Under the pieces are notes generated by a model, which was not told the DNA's origin, did not search any database, and saw only the letters and a list, made by a program, of their open reading frames with translations. Positions 1 to 7,843 of a DNA stretch of 19,337 nt are shown one piece after another (the first letter of the stretch is position 1; the number at the start of each line of letters is the position of its first letter). The stretch comes from CAYZPW01 sp964480475 (lineage in GTDB: Bacteria; B130-G9), in NCBI GenBank assembly GCA_964480475.1, contig CAYZPW010000071.1, forward strand, positions 1 through 19,337, in the 5' to 3' direction. Made by a program: the position numbers and the translations under genes.

Positions 1-93
1 CGGGATTGTCAAGTGTTTTTTGAGGGGCGAAGAGGCGAAAGGGCGAAGAGGCGAACGAGGAAAGCGGGCGAAAGTGGGATGAGGAGGCAGGCT

Positions 94-125
94 TTGACCT
101 ATTGACCTATTGACCGCTTGACCTA
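94..125. repeat. Tandem 8-bp repeat, four units of TTGACCTA
   Basis: Four head-to-tail octamers start at 94, 102, 110 and 118. Units 1, 2 and 4 read TTGACCTA and unit 3 reads TTGACCGC. The repeat ends four bases before the hairpin at 129-155. Each unit contains the -35-like string TTGACC, but no matching -10 array is visible. It is either a simple microsatellite-like expansion or a cluster of binding sites. Confidence 0.8.
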
Positions 126-128
126 TAC

Positions 129-155
129 GGGCGGGTCTTCAGACCTCGCCCCTAC
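129..155 (-). repeat. GTAGGGG-type hairpin repeat, single copy (inverted)
   Basis: Read on the minus strand this begins GTAGGGGCGAGGTCTGAAGA and ends CCCGCCC, so it folds on itself (GGGCG-GGTCT against AGACC-CGCCC). It belongs to the same family as the copies at 10955-11060 and 12799-12824. Confidence 0.8.
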
Positions 156-354
156 ATCAATTCCCTTTTTCCTTTTCTCCGCTTGTCCTTTTGTCCCTCT
201 TCCTACTGTTATTTGCCAAACGACTTGCAGAAGCGGCGGAGTTTTGGTTGAATTGGTGCTTACCTTTGGAGTTAGAATAGGTTCAACGTAAGGAGAGGCC
301 GGCGCCTGTAAAGGTGTAGATATTTGAAGAGGAGTCGCGGCTTTTATTCTTATT

Positions 355-359
355 AGGAG
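355..359 (+). promoter_or_regulatory. Ribosome binding site for the gene at 367
   Basis: AGGAG sits seven bases before the ATG at 367, which supports that start and the signal peptide that follows it. Confidence 0.7.
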
Positions 360-366
360 ATGCAAT

Positions 367-3300
367 ATGTTCCATCGTAGATTCTTTGCTTGCATAATGG
401 TTGCTGCAATAGCGTCGTTTGCGCTTGCATCCAGCGCGTTTTGCGGTTCGATGATGTTTCGCGGCGGGCCTCAACGGACGGGGGTTTCGGAGCTCTCTGG
501 CCCGAAGTCCGAGGTGCTCGCGATATCGTGGTCGTACGAGGTAGGCACCAACAACGATTGGCTTTGCTCCACGCCCGCGATGGACGAGGCGGCCGACCTG
601 CTCGTTTTCGGCGCGAACGATAAGAGAATACACGCGCTGAGCCTCGCCGGGCAGTCGTTGTGGTCTTACGAGACGGACGGCCAGGTGTATTCATCGCCGC
701 TTTTGATGGGCGGAAAGGTCTATGTGGGCTCGCTGGATGGCAAGCTCTACGCAGTTACCTATGGCGGCCAGCTCGAATGGACTTATGAGACAGGTGGCGC
801 AGTCTATTCGTCGCCGCTGGGTTACTCGCCGGGAGGGGTCGCGACGGTGGCTTTCGGCTCGGACGACGGGAAGGTCTATGCGCTCGGGACGGATGGCAGC
901 CTGCGCTGGTCGTATCAGACGGAGGGCTGGGTCAGCTCGTCGCCGGCCGCTTCTTCAGAGGGCGACTTATACGTTTGCTCTTATGATGGACATCTCTACG
1001 CATTTGATATAAATGGCGCATTCAAGTGGCGTTTCGATGCTGGCTCGCACATCTTTGCGACGCCCGCCATTGGCCCTGACGGAGGGATACACTTCGGGAC
1101 GCTCGGCGGGACGTTTTTCAAGGTTCTGCCAGATGGGACCGAGGCATTTAGATTCGAGGCGGACGGCTCGATCTTCGCTTCGTGTTCAGTTGACGCTGAG
1201 GGCTACTCGCGTTTTGGGACGATCGGATACACCTTTTACCGCATAACGCCGTCTGGTGAGCTGGCGTCGAGCTACGTCAGCGGGCAGACGACGCCGCTTT
1301 ACTATCTATCCTCCCCTCTTTTGGACCTCGGCGGGAAGAGCTACGTAGGGACCCTTGGGCGGCGCCTCTATTGCTTCAATGCTACGTGCAGTAGGACGAC
1401 TTGGAGGTTCTACATGGAGTCGAGCGAGCTCGGCACGAGCGGCAGTGGCGTTTACGGCTCACTCATACTCGACAGCACCGAGCGGCTCTACGTGCCGTGC
1501 ATGAATGGAAAGTTATATTGTCTTAAGGCCGGCTACGAGACAGCGCCGGCGGACCAGGCGGCTGCGCTTTACAATGAGCTGGTGCTTGAGCCGCTGGCTC
1601 ACGCGCACGGCGAGACGGCCGCGTCGCGCGTTCAGCAGGCCGCAGTTCCGGCCAGTGTGGCAATCAGTCGAAGAGCATCCGGAGATGCTGGTCGGCGTGG
1701 GCCGACGGGGCCGGGCACGCTCCTGGACGAGGCGCTGAAGATGACGGGCTATAGCTACTCAGCCATCGCGATTGACCCGATGCCCGTCGATAAGGACGCT
1801 TATCGCTTGGACCTAGTTCAGCACCTTCTTGCGGAGGACCCTGTTGAGGGCCCGGCGGTAACGCGGCAGCTTTCGGACGACCTGGAATACGAATGCTCGA
1901 CGCTTCAGCAGAAGGTCCTGAAGGCTGCGTCGATGGCGGACGTCTTGGTCGAGCCAGTCTCATTTTCCCACGTTTTCGGCGATAGCCCGCTCGAGGAGGC
2001 GATTCGCGCCGTCTATACTCGACACGGCGCGGCGCTCACTCCCGAGCAGGAGGACAAGCTGGCGTCGATCAACGGGATAATGGGCCGGGGCATTCAGGAG
2101 GCGCTTGGGCTGTTGCTGCTTGCGATGGACGAGTCTACGCGGCTTCGAGACGAGGCGATGGCTGCGCTTTCGCCAAGCGAGAGGGAGAGCATTTTCTTCG
2201 AGACGATGAATCCCAATTACATCAGCAATGAATCGCCGCTTTTCTCGATGTTTGCGGTGTATGACAAGGTCGATCGAGCGAAGATGATTGAGGGCGGTGC
2301 GGTAGTTGCCGCTGTGATCGATTCCCTCTTGGGCGCGACGCGGTCCGGGCCGGACTGGCTGGTAGCGCCTGACGCCGAGGACCGCACCAGGAGCGCCTCA
2401 GTGAGCGGGGATGTCATTTTCTCTTTCGAGACGCCGATAGGGGCGTTGATACTTGGCGGCTATGGCGAGACGACGTATCGGACAGATTTCCAGCCTTCAC
2501 CCGAGGAGCTGCCGACCTTGATCGTCGATCTTGGCGGCGATGATCTATATTACAACTATCTCCCGCACGATTTGAGAGACTCGATCTGCGCCTCAGTGAC
2601 GATAGACGTCTCTGGGAACGACATTTACAGGACAACTCGCGACAACGCACAGGGTTCTGGTCATCTGGGCGTGGGCTTTTGTGTAGATCTTTCGGGCAAT
2701 GACTACTACCAGGGCGGGCATTATTCTCAGGGCGCTGGTTGGGGCGGTGTTGGGGTGCTAAACGACCGGGGCGGCGATGACCAGTATTATGGTGAGACGT
2801 GTTGTCAAGGGGCGGGCTTCATGGGCGTTGGCCTCCTGATCGATTCGGACGGCGCCGATTCGTATTCGGTAGATGAGCATGGCCAGGCGTTCGGCTACAT
2901 ACGTGGAGCGGGCGTTTTGATGGACACAGCGGGCGACGATCTTTACTTCGCGGGTGGTGAGTATGAGCATCAGTATGAGCCCCCGCGGACGACTTCGATG
3001 TCGCAGGGCTACGGCTTTGGAGTAAGGCTCAATTACGTCGGTGACCCGCACGCTTCGGGCGGCGTCGGTTTATTGCTGGACTCGGCGGGCGACGATACGT
3101 TCATCAGCGACTTTTTCGGGACGGCCGGGGCATATTGGTTTGGGCTGGGGATGCTGATGAACCGCAGCGGAAACGATATATATATGTCGAGGCAGTATTC
3201 AATTGCGTCTGGGATACACCTCGCGGTTGGTCTCTTGGTTGATGACGACGGCGACGACACGTATGTGTGCCGGTCGCTGTCACAGGGCTGCGCTCACGAC

Positions 3301-3618
3301 AATTCAGTCGGCATCTTGGTGGATAACGCTGGCGACGACGTGTATCTTGCGCAGGATTTCAGCCAGGGCGCCTCAAGCCCGCGTAGTTTTTCGGCACTGG
3401 TTGACAACGCTGGGAATGACATGTATTGGGCTATGGCAGGGCATCTGAACCAGGGCGAGGGACGTTACGACGGCAGTCGGACAACGAGCTTGAGCCTGCT
3501 TTTGGACACTGGCGGCAGCGACTTCTATCAGATTGTGGGCGCGGACAACACGAGGTGGACGCAGACGATCTACGGAGTTGGTATCGATTCAGAGTTCGGC
3601 GATACGGGGCTGCACTGA
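367..3618 (+). CDS. Exported PQQ-type beta-propeller protein with C-terminal GGDDxY repeat solenoid
   Basis: 1083 residues. Residues 1-26 form a Sec signal peptide (basic start, hydrophobic core ending ALASSAFCG). No clear lipobox is seen, so the protein is probably periplasmic, surface or secreted. Residues about 28-395 are PQQ-like propeller blades, opening with the family-typical MMFRGGPQRTGVS and repeating W-x-Y/F, SSPL and GxxDGKLYAL units. Such blades occur in BamB and in PQQ dehydrogenases, but no dehydrogenase cofactor motif is evident. Residues about 395-715 look mainly helical and are unrecognised. Residues about 716-1055 carry roughly 12 copies of G[DN]DxY at a 25-28 residue period (two intervals longer), often followed by SQGxG and G-G-L-x-D. 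The acidic, glycine-rich repeats suggest a metal-stabilised beta-solenoid, which is inference. No catalytic residues are recognisable; a structural, adhesive or polymer-binding role is possible. Confidence 0.85.
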   Translation: MFHRRFFACIMVAAIASFALASSAFCGSMMFRGGPQRTGVSELSGPKSEVLAISWSYEVGTNNDWLCSTPAMDEAADLLVFGANDKRIHALSLAGQSLWSYETDGQVYSSPLLMGGKVYVGSLDGKLYAVTYGGQLEWTYETGGAVYSSPLGYSPGGVATVAFGSDDGKVYALGTDGSLRWSYQTEGWVSSSPAASSEGDLYVCSYDGHLYAFDINGAFKWRFDAGSHIFATPAIGPDGGIHFGTLGGTFFKVLPDGTEAFRFEADGSIFASCSVDAEGYSRFGTIGYTFYRITPSGELASSYVSGQTTPLYYLSSPLLDLGGKSYVGTLGRRLYCFNATCSRTTWRFYMESSELGTSGSGVYGSLILDSTERLYVPCMNGKLYCLKAGYETAPADQAAALYNELVLEPLAHAHGETAASRVQQAAVPASVAISRRASGDAGRRGPTGPGTLLDEALKMTGYSYSAIAIDPMPVDKDAYRLDLVQHLLAEDPVEGPAVTRQLSDDLEYECSTLQQKVLKAASMADVLVEPVSFSHVFGDSPLEEAIRAVYTRHGAALTPEQEDKLASINGIMGRGIQEALGLLLLAMDESTRLRDEAMAALSPSERESIFFETMNPNYISNESPLFSMFAVYDKVDRAKMIEGGAVVAAVIDSLLGATRSGPDWLVAPDAEDRTRSASVSGDVIFSFETPIGALILGGYGETTYRTDFQPSPEELPTLIVDLGGDDLYYNYLPHDLRDSICASVTIDVSGNDIYRTTRDNAQGSGHLGVGFCVDLSGNDYYQGGHYSQGAGWGGVGVLNDRGGDDQYYGETCCQGAGFMGVGLLIDSDGADSYSVDEHGQAFGYIRGAGVLMDTAGDDLYFAGGEYEHQYEPPRTTSMSQGYGFGVRLNYVGDPHASGGVGLLLDSAGDDTFISDFFGTAGAYWFGLGMLMNRSGNDIYMSRQYSIASGIHLAVGLLVDDDGDDTYVCRSLSQGCAHDNSVGILVDNAGDDVYLAQDFSQGASSPRSFSALVDNAGNDMYWAMAGHLNQGEGRYDGSRTTSLSLLLDTGGSDFYQIVGADNTRWTQTIYGVGIDSEFGDTGLH

Positions 3619-3640
3619 TGAGTGATACGGAGCTCAGCTT

Positions 3641-4600
3641 ATGAAGGCGCTGATTACTGGCGGAGCTGGTTTCATAGGTTCGCACCTCTGCGACGCGCTT
3701 CTAGCACGCGGCGACCACGTTACCGTTATAGACGACCTCTCCACAGGCTCCATCGACAACGTGAGCCACCTTGACGGCAACAGACGTTTCAAGCTCGTTA
3801 TCGATACGATCATGAATATGCCGGTCCTGGAACAGCTCACGAGCAAGGCAGATGTGGTTTTCCACCTTGCGGCATCGGTGGGCGTCAAATACGTAATTGA
3901 CAATCCGTTGAGATCGATTCAGACCAACATAAGAGGCACGGAGAACGTTCTGGCCGCGGCGAATAAGCGGAAGTGCAAGCTGGTCTTGGCCTCGACGTCG
4001 GAGATTTACGGGAAGAACCAACAAAGCCCGCTGCCGGAGGATGCCGACCGGGTACTCGGCTCGACGACAATTTCACGTTGGTCCTATTCCGCGTCGAAGG
4101 CCGTCGATGAGTTCCTTACCCTTGCGTATCATCGAGAGAAGCAGCTGCCGGTCGTGGTGGTGCGCTTGTTTAACGCTTGCGGGCCTCGGCAGACTGGTCA
4201 GTATGGGATGGTGATACCGCGTTTCATCAAACAGGCGCTTCTGGGCCACGACGTCACTGTCTATGGCGACGGCACTCAGATGCGGTGCTTTTGCTACGTT
4301 GGAGATACAGTTTCCGGGCTGCTCAAGCTGTCCGAGGAGCCGAAAGCTGATGGCGAGGTGTTCAATCTTGGCAGCGATACCGAGATCAGTATCCAGGAAC
4401 TTGCGAAGCTCATAATCTCGCTTACGAAGAGCGAGTCGAAGATAGAGTTTGTGCCGTATGAGCAGGCTTATGAGAAGGGCTTTGAGGACATAGAGCGCGG
4501 AAAGCCGTCGCTATCGAAGATAGCGGATGTGATTGGCTACGAGCCGAAGGTTGGCCTCGAGGAGGCTCTGAGAAGGACGATCGAGTATTTCAGGGAGTAA
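3641..4600 (+). CDS. NAD-dependent nucleotide-sugar epimerase/dehydratase (extended SDR family)
   Basis: 319 residues, normal length for the extended short-chain dehydrogenases that epimerise, dehydrate or decarboxylate NDP-sugars in the cytoplasm. The N-terminus has the Rossmann motif ITGGAGFIGSHL (residues 5-16), an acidic residue after the second strand (DDLSTG) and HLAASVGV for cofactor binding. The active site shows STSEIYG and the YxxxK pair Y149/K153. The C-terminal half (MRCFCYVGDTVSGLL, FNLGSD) is the substrate-binding region. The exact reaction (UDP-glucose 4-epimerase, GDP-mannose dehydratase or UDP-glucuronate decarboxylase) cannot be decided from sequence. GGAG at 3629-3632 supports the start. 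It lies 22 bases after the exported protein gene and just upstream of a polyprenyl-phosphate sugar transferase, consistent with surface glycan synthesis. Confidence 0.9.
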   Translation: MKALITGGAGFIGSHLCDALLARGDHVTVIDDLSTGSIDNVSHLDGNRRFKLVIDTIMNMPVLEQLTSKADVVFHLAASVGVKYVIDNPLRSIQTNIRGTENVLAAANKRKCKLVLASTSEIYGKNQQSPLPEDADRVLGSTTISRWSYSASKAVDEFLTLAYHREKQLPVVVVRLFNACGPRQTGQYGMVIPRFIKQALLGHDVTVYGDGTQMRCFCYVGDTVSGLLKLSEEPKADGEVFNLGSDTEISIQELAKLIISLTKSESKIEFVPYEQAYEKGFEDIERGKPSLSKIADVIGYEPKVGLEEALRRTIEYFRE

Positions 4601-4684
4601 TGAAAGGGATGAAGGCGGAAGGATGAAGGCTGAAGGGTGAACCATTTGCGTTCTCCCGTGCCTTCGTGTCTCTGTGGTTATCTT
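4601..4684. other. Spacer with low-complexity dispersed-type sequence
   Basis: The spacer between the epimerase and the transferase holds a GAAGG/GATGAAGG-rich stretch (4602-4640), then text whose reverse complement reads ACCACAGAGACACGAAGGCA. Both types recall non-coding repetitive strings found between genes in many environmental genomes, but only single copies are visible here. A GTG-started extension of the next gene through this stretch (from 4637) is possible but unlikely. Confidence 0.5.
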
Positions 4685-5773
4685 ATGGACAGTGTTGTCG
4701 CCTCGAAGGAGCTGATGTTTTTCCAGGCGGGCATCCTGGTTTTTGGGATGCTTGTTTCCATGGTCTTGACGCTGGCGTGCCGCCGGTTGGCATTTCGGTT
4801 CGGTGTGCTTGATAAGCCCGGCAGGAGGAAGGTTCACAAGCAGCCAAAGCCTTTGCTTGGTGGTTTGGCGATCTTCGTTTCGTTTAATCTGGTTCTACTG
4901 GTTCTCTGGTTGCTGGGCTATATTCAGCGGGCGCAGAGGTTTCAGGTATTCTCCATAGCCGCAGGCGGGCTCGTCATAATGGTCGTCGGACTGATTGACG
5001 ACATCAAGCCGATTACGCCGAGGATAAAGCTTCTGACACAGGTTGCAGTCAGCGCAGCAGCAGCGATGATCATTATTTTGGGAGACGTCAAGCTCTCTGT
5101 TTACGTTCTCGACGCGCACGATGTGCTTGCGCTGTTGGTTACCGTCGTCTGGGTTGTGGCCATAACTAATTCGTTTAACCTGCTAGATAACATGGACGGG
5201 CTTTCGGCCGGCGTCGGCGTCATCGCAGCGGTCTCATTTGCCGTCATCGGGGTGATGCAACGCGAGCCGGTGGTATCGATGTTGGCGCTCGCGGTCGGCG
5301 GCAGCTGCCTGGGATTCCTTCGATACAACCTGGCCCCGTCCAAGATATTCATGGGGGATGCCGGGAGCATGTTTGTCGGGTTCACCTTGGCGTCTGTCGC
5401 GGTCTTGGGAGTTTACACGAGGATAACGGACGTTCCTCGCCTGGCCATAATAACGCCGGTCTTGGTTCTCGCAGTGCCGATCTTCGACACAGCGTCGGTT
5501 GTCTGGATACGGTGGCGCAATCATCGGCCGATATTCATCGGCGACAAGAACCATTTCTCACACCGCCTTGTCTCGTTCGGCATGAGTCAGTCCAAGGCCG
5601 TGTTTTTTATCTATTTGGTCGCTGGCCTCATGGGCCTTCTTGCGATACTGGTCTCGACTCTGAAGCTGGAGCAGGCGGTGTTCTTGCTTCTTTATGCGGC
5701 TGCAACGTTCGTGATAATCGGCATTCTGCTTGGGGTGAGGCGCTCCGATACAGGTGAGATTAGAAAGGACTAG
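4685..5773 (+). CDS. Undecaprenyl-phosphate sugar-1-phosphate transferase (WecA/TagO/MraY family)
   Basis: 362 residues from the ATG at 4685, a multi-pass inner-membrane protein with about 10-11 hydrophobic segments. The family transfers a sugar-1-phosphate from a UDP-sugar to undecaprenyl phosphate, the first step of O-antigen, teichoic-acid or related glycan synthesis. Diagnostic motifs are present: KPGRRKVH near the first cytoplasmic loop, D105-D106 in GLIDDIKP, NSFNLLDNMDG (162-172), FMGDAGS (222-228) and HFSHRL (290-295). These fit WecA/TagO better than the MurNAc-pentapeptide transferase MraY. There is no strong ribosome binding site before 4685. A second ATG at 4714 has AAGGAG only two bases away, too close to be convincing. 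A 10-bp duplication overlaps the stop codon (5761-5780). Confidence 0.88.
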   Translation: MDSVVASKELMFFQAGILVFGMLVSMVLTLACRRLAFRFGVLDKPGRRKVHKQPKPLLGGLAIFVSFNLVLLVLWLLGYIQRAQRFQVFSIAAGGLVIMVVGLIDDIKPITPRIKLLTQVAVSAAAAMIIILGDVKLSVYVLDAHDVLALLVTVVWVVAITNSFNLLDNMDGLSAGVGVIAAVSFAVIGVMQREPVVSMLALAVGGSCLGFLRYNLAPSKIFMGDAGSMFVGFTLASVAVLGVYTRITDVPRLAIITPVLVLAVPIFDTASVVWIRWRNHRPIFIGDKNHFSHRLVSFGMSQSKAVFFIYLVAGLMGLLAILVSTLKLEQAVFLLLYAAATFVIIGILLGVRRSDTGEIRKD

Positions 5774-5780
5774 AAAGGAC
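5761..5780. repeat. 10-bp tandem duplication at the transferase stop codon
   Basis: TAGAAAGGAC occurs twice in a row and a third TAG follows. The transferase stop TAG (5771-5773) opens the second copy. Removing one copy would leave the same C-terminal residues (RKD then stop), so the duplication is silent for the protein. Confidence 0.75.
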
Positions 5781-5794
5781 TAGCGGCAAAGACT

Positions 5795-5875
5795 TTGACA
5801 TTGAACGATCAGGATGCCAACATTATTCTGACAATTCTAGTGAGCATCGAAGAGGAAATGGAGACCGTGATATAG
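5795..5875 (+). CDS. Possible 26-residue peptide in frame with the upstream transferase
   Basis: The frame that ends the transferase at 5771-5773 stays open for another 33 codons. A TTG at 5795 (or 5801) would give a peptide running LNDQDANIILTILVSIEEEME and ending at TAG 5873-5875, directly before the pentapeptide gene's ribosome binding site. Its hydrophobic stretch followed by a run of glutamates looks protein-like, but there is no well-placed ribosome binding site and no family I recognise. It could equally be a lost C-terminal tail of the transferase or chance. Confidence 0.15.
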   Translation: MTLNDQDANIILTILVSIEEEMETVI

Positions 5876-5876
5876 G

Positions 5877-5883
5877 AAGGAGG
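5877..5883 (+). promoter_or_regulatory. Strong ribosome binding site that fixes a TTG start
   Basis: AAGGAGG matches the anti-Shine-Dalgarno CCTCCTT at the 16S 3' end in this same window (19251-19257). Five bases separate it from TTG at 5889. No in-frame ATG occurs near the start, so TTG initiation is well supported. Confidence 0.7.
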
Positions 5884-5888
5884 CCGCA

Positions 5889-6719
5889 TTGAAGCCGCTT
5901 AGTGTGTCGAAGATTCTTAGGCTCGTTGAATCAAGGCGAGGACTTGTCGCCCAGAACATGGCCCTAGTCGATTTATCCGGCAAGAATCTCTCACAATTGA
6001 ATTTTGAGGGGACGCTTTTTTCTGAGGCCACGTTAACTGGTTCGAACCTATCGAATTCGACGCTGAAGGCCGTTGATTTCACGGGCGCGGACCTCAAAAG
6101 CGTCGTTTTTCGCCTCGCCAACTTGAAGGAGGCGGTATTCACTGGCGCGAATGTTCGCGACGCCGACTTCTGGGGTGCAGACCTGTCCAAAGCAGTGTTG
6201 ACCGGTATCGTGAATATCCTTCAAGCGAGGTTCGACGGGGCCAGCTTTGCCGACGCGAATCTCTCGGGCCTCGACCTCAGGGAGGCGCAAAATCTGAACC
6301 AGGCGAAATTCGAGAGGGCCAATCTTAGTCAGGCGTTTATGGAGGGGATCGTTCTGGAAAATGTGTCTATGAACGAGGCGAATCTCCACGGGGCGAACCT
6401 CACGAAGGCGCGATTGATGCACGTGAAGCTGGGGGGCGCCAATCTTCAGGAAGCGATTCTTAAGGACGCAGATATCCAGGGGGCCTACCTGAACCGTTGC
6501 GATGCCAGGAACGCCGATTTCAGCGGCTCGGACCTTACAGGCGCCGATCTTCAAGACGCAGACCTTTCGGGCGGGAAGTTCGTGCGGACAAACCTCTCCA
6601 GCACGAACCTGCGCAACGCGAATCTTACGGACGCGGACATGCGTGGGGTCAATCTTGGCGGCGCGGTTCTCTTTGGGGCCAAGTTTACCAACGTCCGGGG
6701 TGTAGTCATCAAGGAATAG
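5889..6719 (+). CDS. Pentapeptide-repeat protein
   Basis: 276 residues from a TTG start chosen because AAGGAGG (5877-5883) sits five bases upstream. After about 25 residues (MKPLSVSKILRLVESRRGLV) the protein is almost entirely A[DN]LxX-type pentapeptides, for example GADLKSVVF, GANLTKARL, GADLQDADLSG and RNANLTDADMRG, about 45 repeats in all. The family folds as a right-handed quadrilateral beta-helix and usually acts by protein-protein contact; some members (Qnr, MfpA) mimic DNA and protect gyrase. There is no signal peptide or membrane segment, so it is probably cytoplasmic. The short N-terminal helix may be a docking element. It is followed after 11 bases by the MshEN gene, probably in one transcript. 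No specific function can be assigned. Confidence 0.9.
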   Translation: MKPLSVSKILRLVESRRGLVAQNMALVDLSGKNLSQLNFEGTLFSEATLTGSNLSNSTLKAVDFTGADLKSVVFRLANLKEAVFTGANVRDADFWGADLSKAVLTGIVNILQARFDGASFADANLSGLDLREAQNLNQAKFERANLSQAFMEGIVLENVSMNEANLHGANLTKARLMHVKLGGANLQEAILKDADIQGAYLNRCDARNADFSGSDLTGADLQDADLSGGKFVRTNLSSTNLRNANLTDADMRGVNLGGAVLFGAKFTNVRGVVIKE

Positions 6720-6730
6720 CAGGCTTCGGG

Positions 6731-7843
6731 ATGGTCAAATGCGCAAATCCTAAGTGCAATCATCATCGGCCTTCCGGTTTTCTGGAGTCGCTCTGGGCGA
6801 GTCGAGGCTTTGTCTTCGACGGCAGGTGGTTTTGTTCGAGCAGCTGCTATGAGAAATTCGCCCAGTTGGGCCAGGACGAAGTCGCATCAGGGACCGAGGC
6901 CGATGAGTCTCCTTCCGTCGATATGACGAACATGCGACTTGGGGAGATACTTGTTGAATACGGAATAGTTGGCAGCGAGGAGCTTTCTGCGTGTCTCGAT
7001 GAGCGTGAGCAATCGGACAAGCAGGTTGGGCAGGTGCTCGTCGAGGCTGGCCTTATTACTCGTGAGGCGGTCCTTGCGGCGCTGAGCAAGCAAAAGGGCA
7101 CGCCCTGGGTTGACGTATTCATGCTTTCTTATGACGATGCCGCGCTTGCGCTTCTTTCTGAGGAGGAGGCAAAGAAGGAACTGGCGTTGCCGTTCGGGTT
7201 CGTCGATGGTCAGGTTCTGATGGCTATGTCTGCCGCCGGAGACAAGGAGCAACTGGCAGAATTGGAGAGAAGAATGGGTCGGCCTGTTCGTTCCGTGTTT
7301 TCGCCAGCTGAGGAGCTGATCGTTGCAATCAAGCGGGCCTATTCACCGGACCGGCCGGTCGAGGAAGATGGCGTCCTTCATCGACTCTCGCCCGTGGATA
7401 GGCGGTTAGGTCAGATAATGCTCGTCGAAGGGATGATCACACCTTCGCAGCTCGAGCAGGCACTTGTCGCCCAGCAAAAGGATGTCTCTGGCATCGGACA
7501 GATACTGCTCAAGTTGGGCTTCATCACCGCGGAGAATCTTGCCAGGGCCCTTGGGAAACAGTTCGGCTGCATGTGGCTAGACCTCTCGGCTTCGACGATA
7601 CCGGCTCGGATGATAGAGCTCTTCTCGAGTGAGATCGCGTATGAGTTCGGGGTGGTGCCCGTGAAGTACTCGAACGAAGTGCTCGACGTTGCGACTGACG
7701 ATCCGACGGACCGCACCAAGTTCAAGAGGCTAGAGTCGCGCATAAATCGCAGAATCAAGCTAGTAGTTTGCACAACGTCGCACCTTTATGCGGCGCTTGA
7801 GAAGTATTACGGTAAGAAAGACGAGTCGATTGATGATGAATAG
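6731..7843 (+). CDS. Stand-alone double MshEN protein with N-terminal zinc-finger-like motif
   Basis: 370 residues from the ATG at 6731, 11 bases after the pentapeptide gene. Residues 4-39 have a CxxxxC-(25)-CxxxC arrangement (C4, C9, C35, C39), probably zinc-binding. Two MshEN (type II secretion ATPase N-terminal) domains follow at about 68-200 and 222-365. Each opens with RLGxI (R69-G71 and R225-G227) and contains a second half-motif, VGQVLVEAGLIT or IGQILLKLGFIT, ending near Q. In the family this repeated motif binds cyclic di-GMP. The GspE/PilB-type ATPase that usually follows is absent: no Walker A is seen and the protein ends shortly after the second domain. It may therefore be a soluble c-di-GMP-responsive adaptor. 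The frame is open further upstream (to 6497), but that part overlaps the pentapeptide gene and looks non-coding. Confidence 0.82.
   Translation: MVKCANPKCNHHRPSGFLESLWASRGFVFDGRWFCSSSCYEKFAQLGQDEVASGTEADESPSVDMTNMRLGEILVEYGIVGSEELSACLDEREQSDKQVGQVLVEAGLITREAVLAALSKQKGTPWVDVFMLSYDDAALALLSEEEAKKELALPFGFVDGQVLMAMSAAGDKEQLAELERRMGRPVRSVFSPAEELIVAIKRAYSPDRPVEEDGVLHRLSPVDRRLGQIMLVEGMITPSQLEQALVAQQKDVSGIGQILLKLGFITAENLARALGKQFGCMWLDLSASTIPARMIELFSSEIAYEFGVVPVKYSNEVLDVATDDPTDRTKFKRLESRINRRIKLVVCTTSHLYAALEKYYGKKDESIDDE

Larger units (their letters stand above)
1..366. other. Repeat-rich intergenic spacer upstream of the large exported protein
   Basis: No convincing gene lies here. From left to right the stretch holds purine-rich GCGAA/GAGGCGAA low-complexity sequence (about 22-60), four tandem copies of an 8-bp unit (94-125) and an inverted copy of the GTAGGGG-type hairpin (129-155). 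The remainder is AT-richer and leads into the gene at 367. A weak promoter-like pair (TTGAAT at 248-253 and TAGAAT at 273-278) has a 19-bp spacer, longer than ideal, so I give it little weight. The ribosome binding site AGGAG is at 355-359. Confidence 0.6.

Noticed and set aside
123..694. Minus-strand open frames across the spacer and the start of the exported protein gene
   Set aside because: Composition is biased and they are shadows of repeats and of the plus-strand gene; no ribosome binding site or domain.
6048..6554. 168-codon minus-strand open frame opposite the pentapeptide gene
   Set aside because: It is open only because the regular pentapeptide codons read as a periodic antisense frame.
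6497..6730. Longer N-terminus of the MshEN protein
   Set aside because: This part overlaps the pentapeptide gene in another frame and is arginine-rich shadow sequence; the ATG at 6731 opens directly into the conserved Cys motif.
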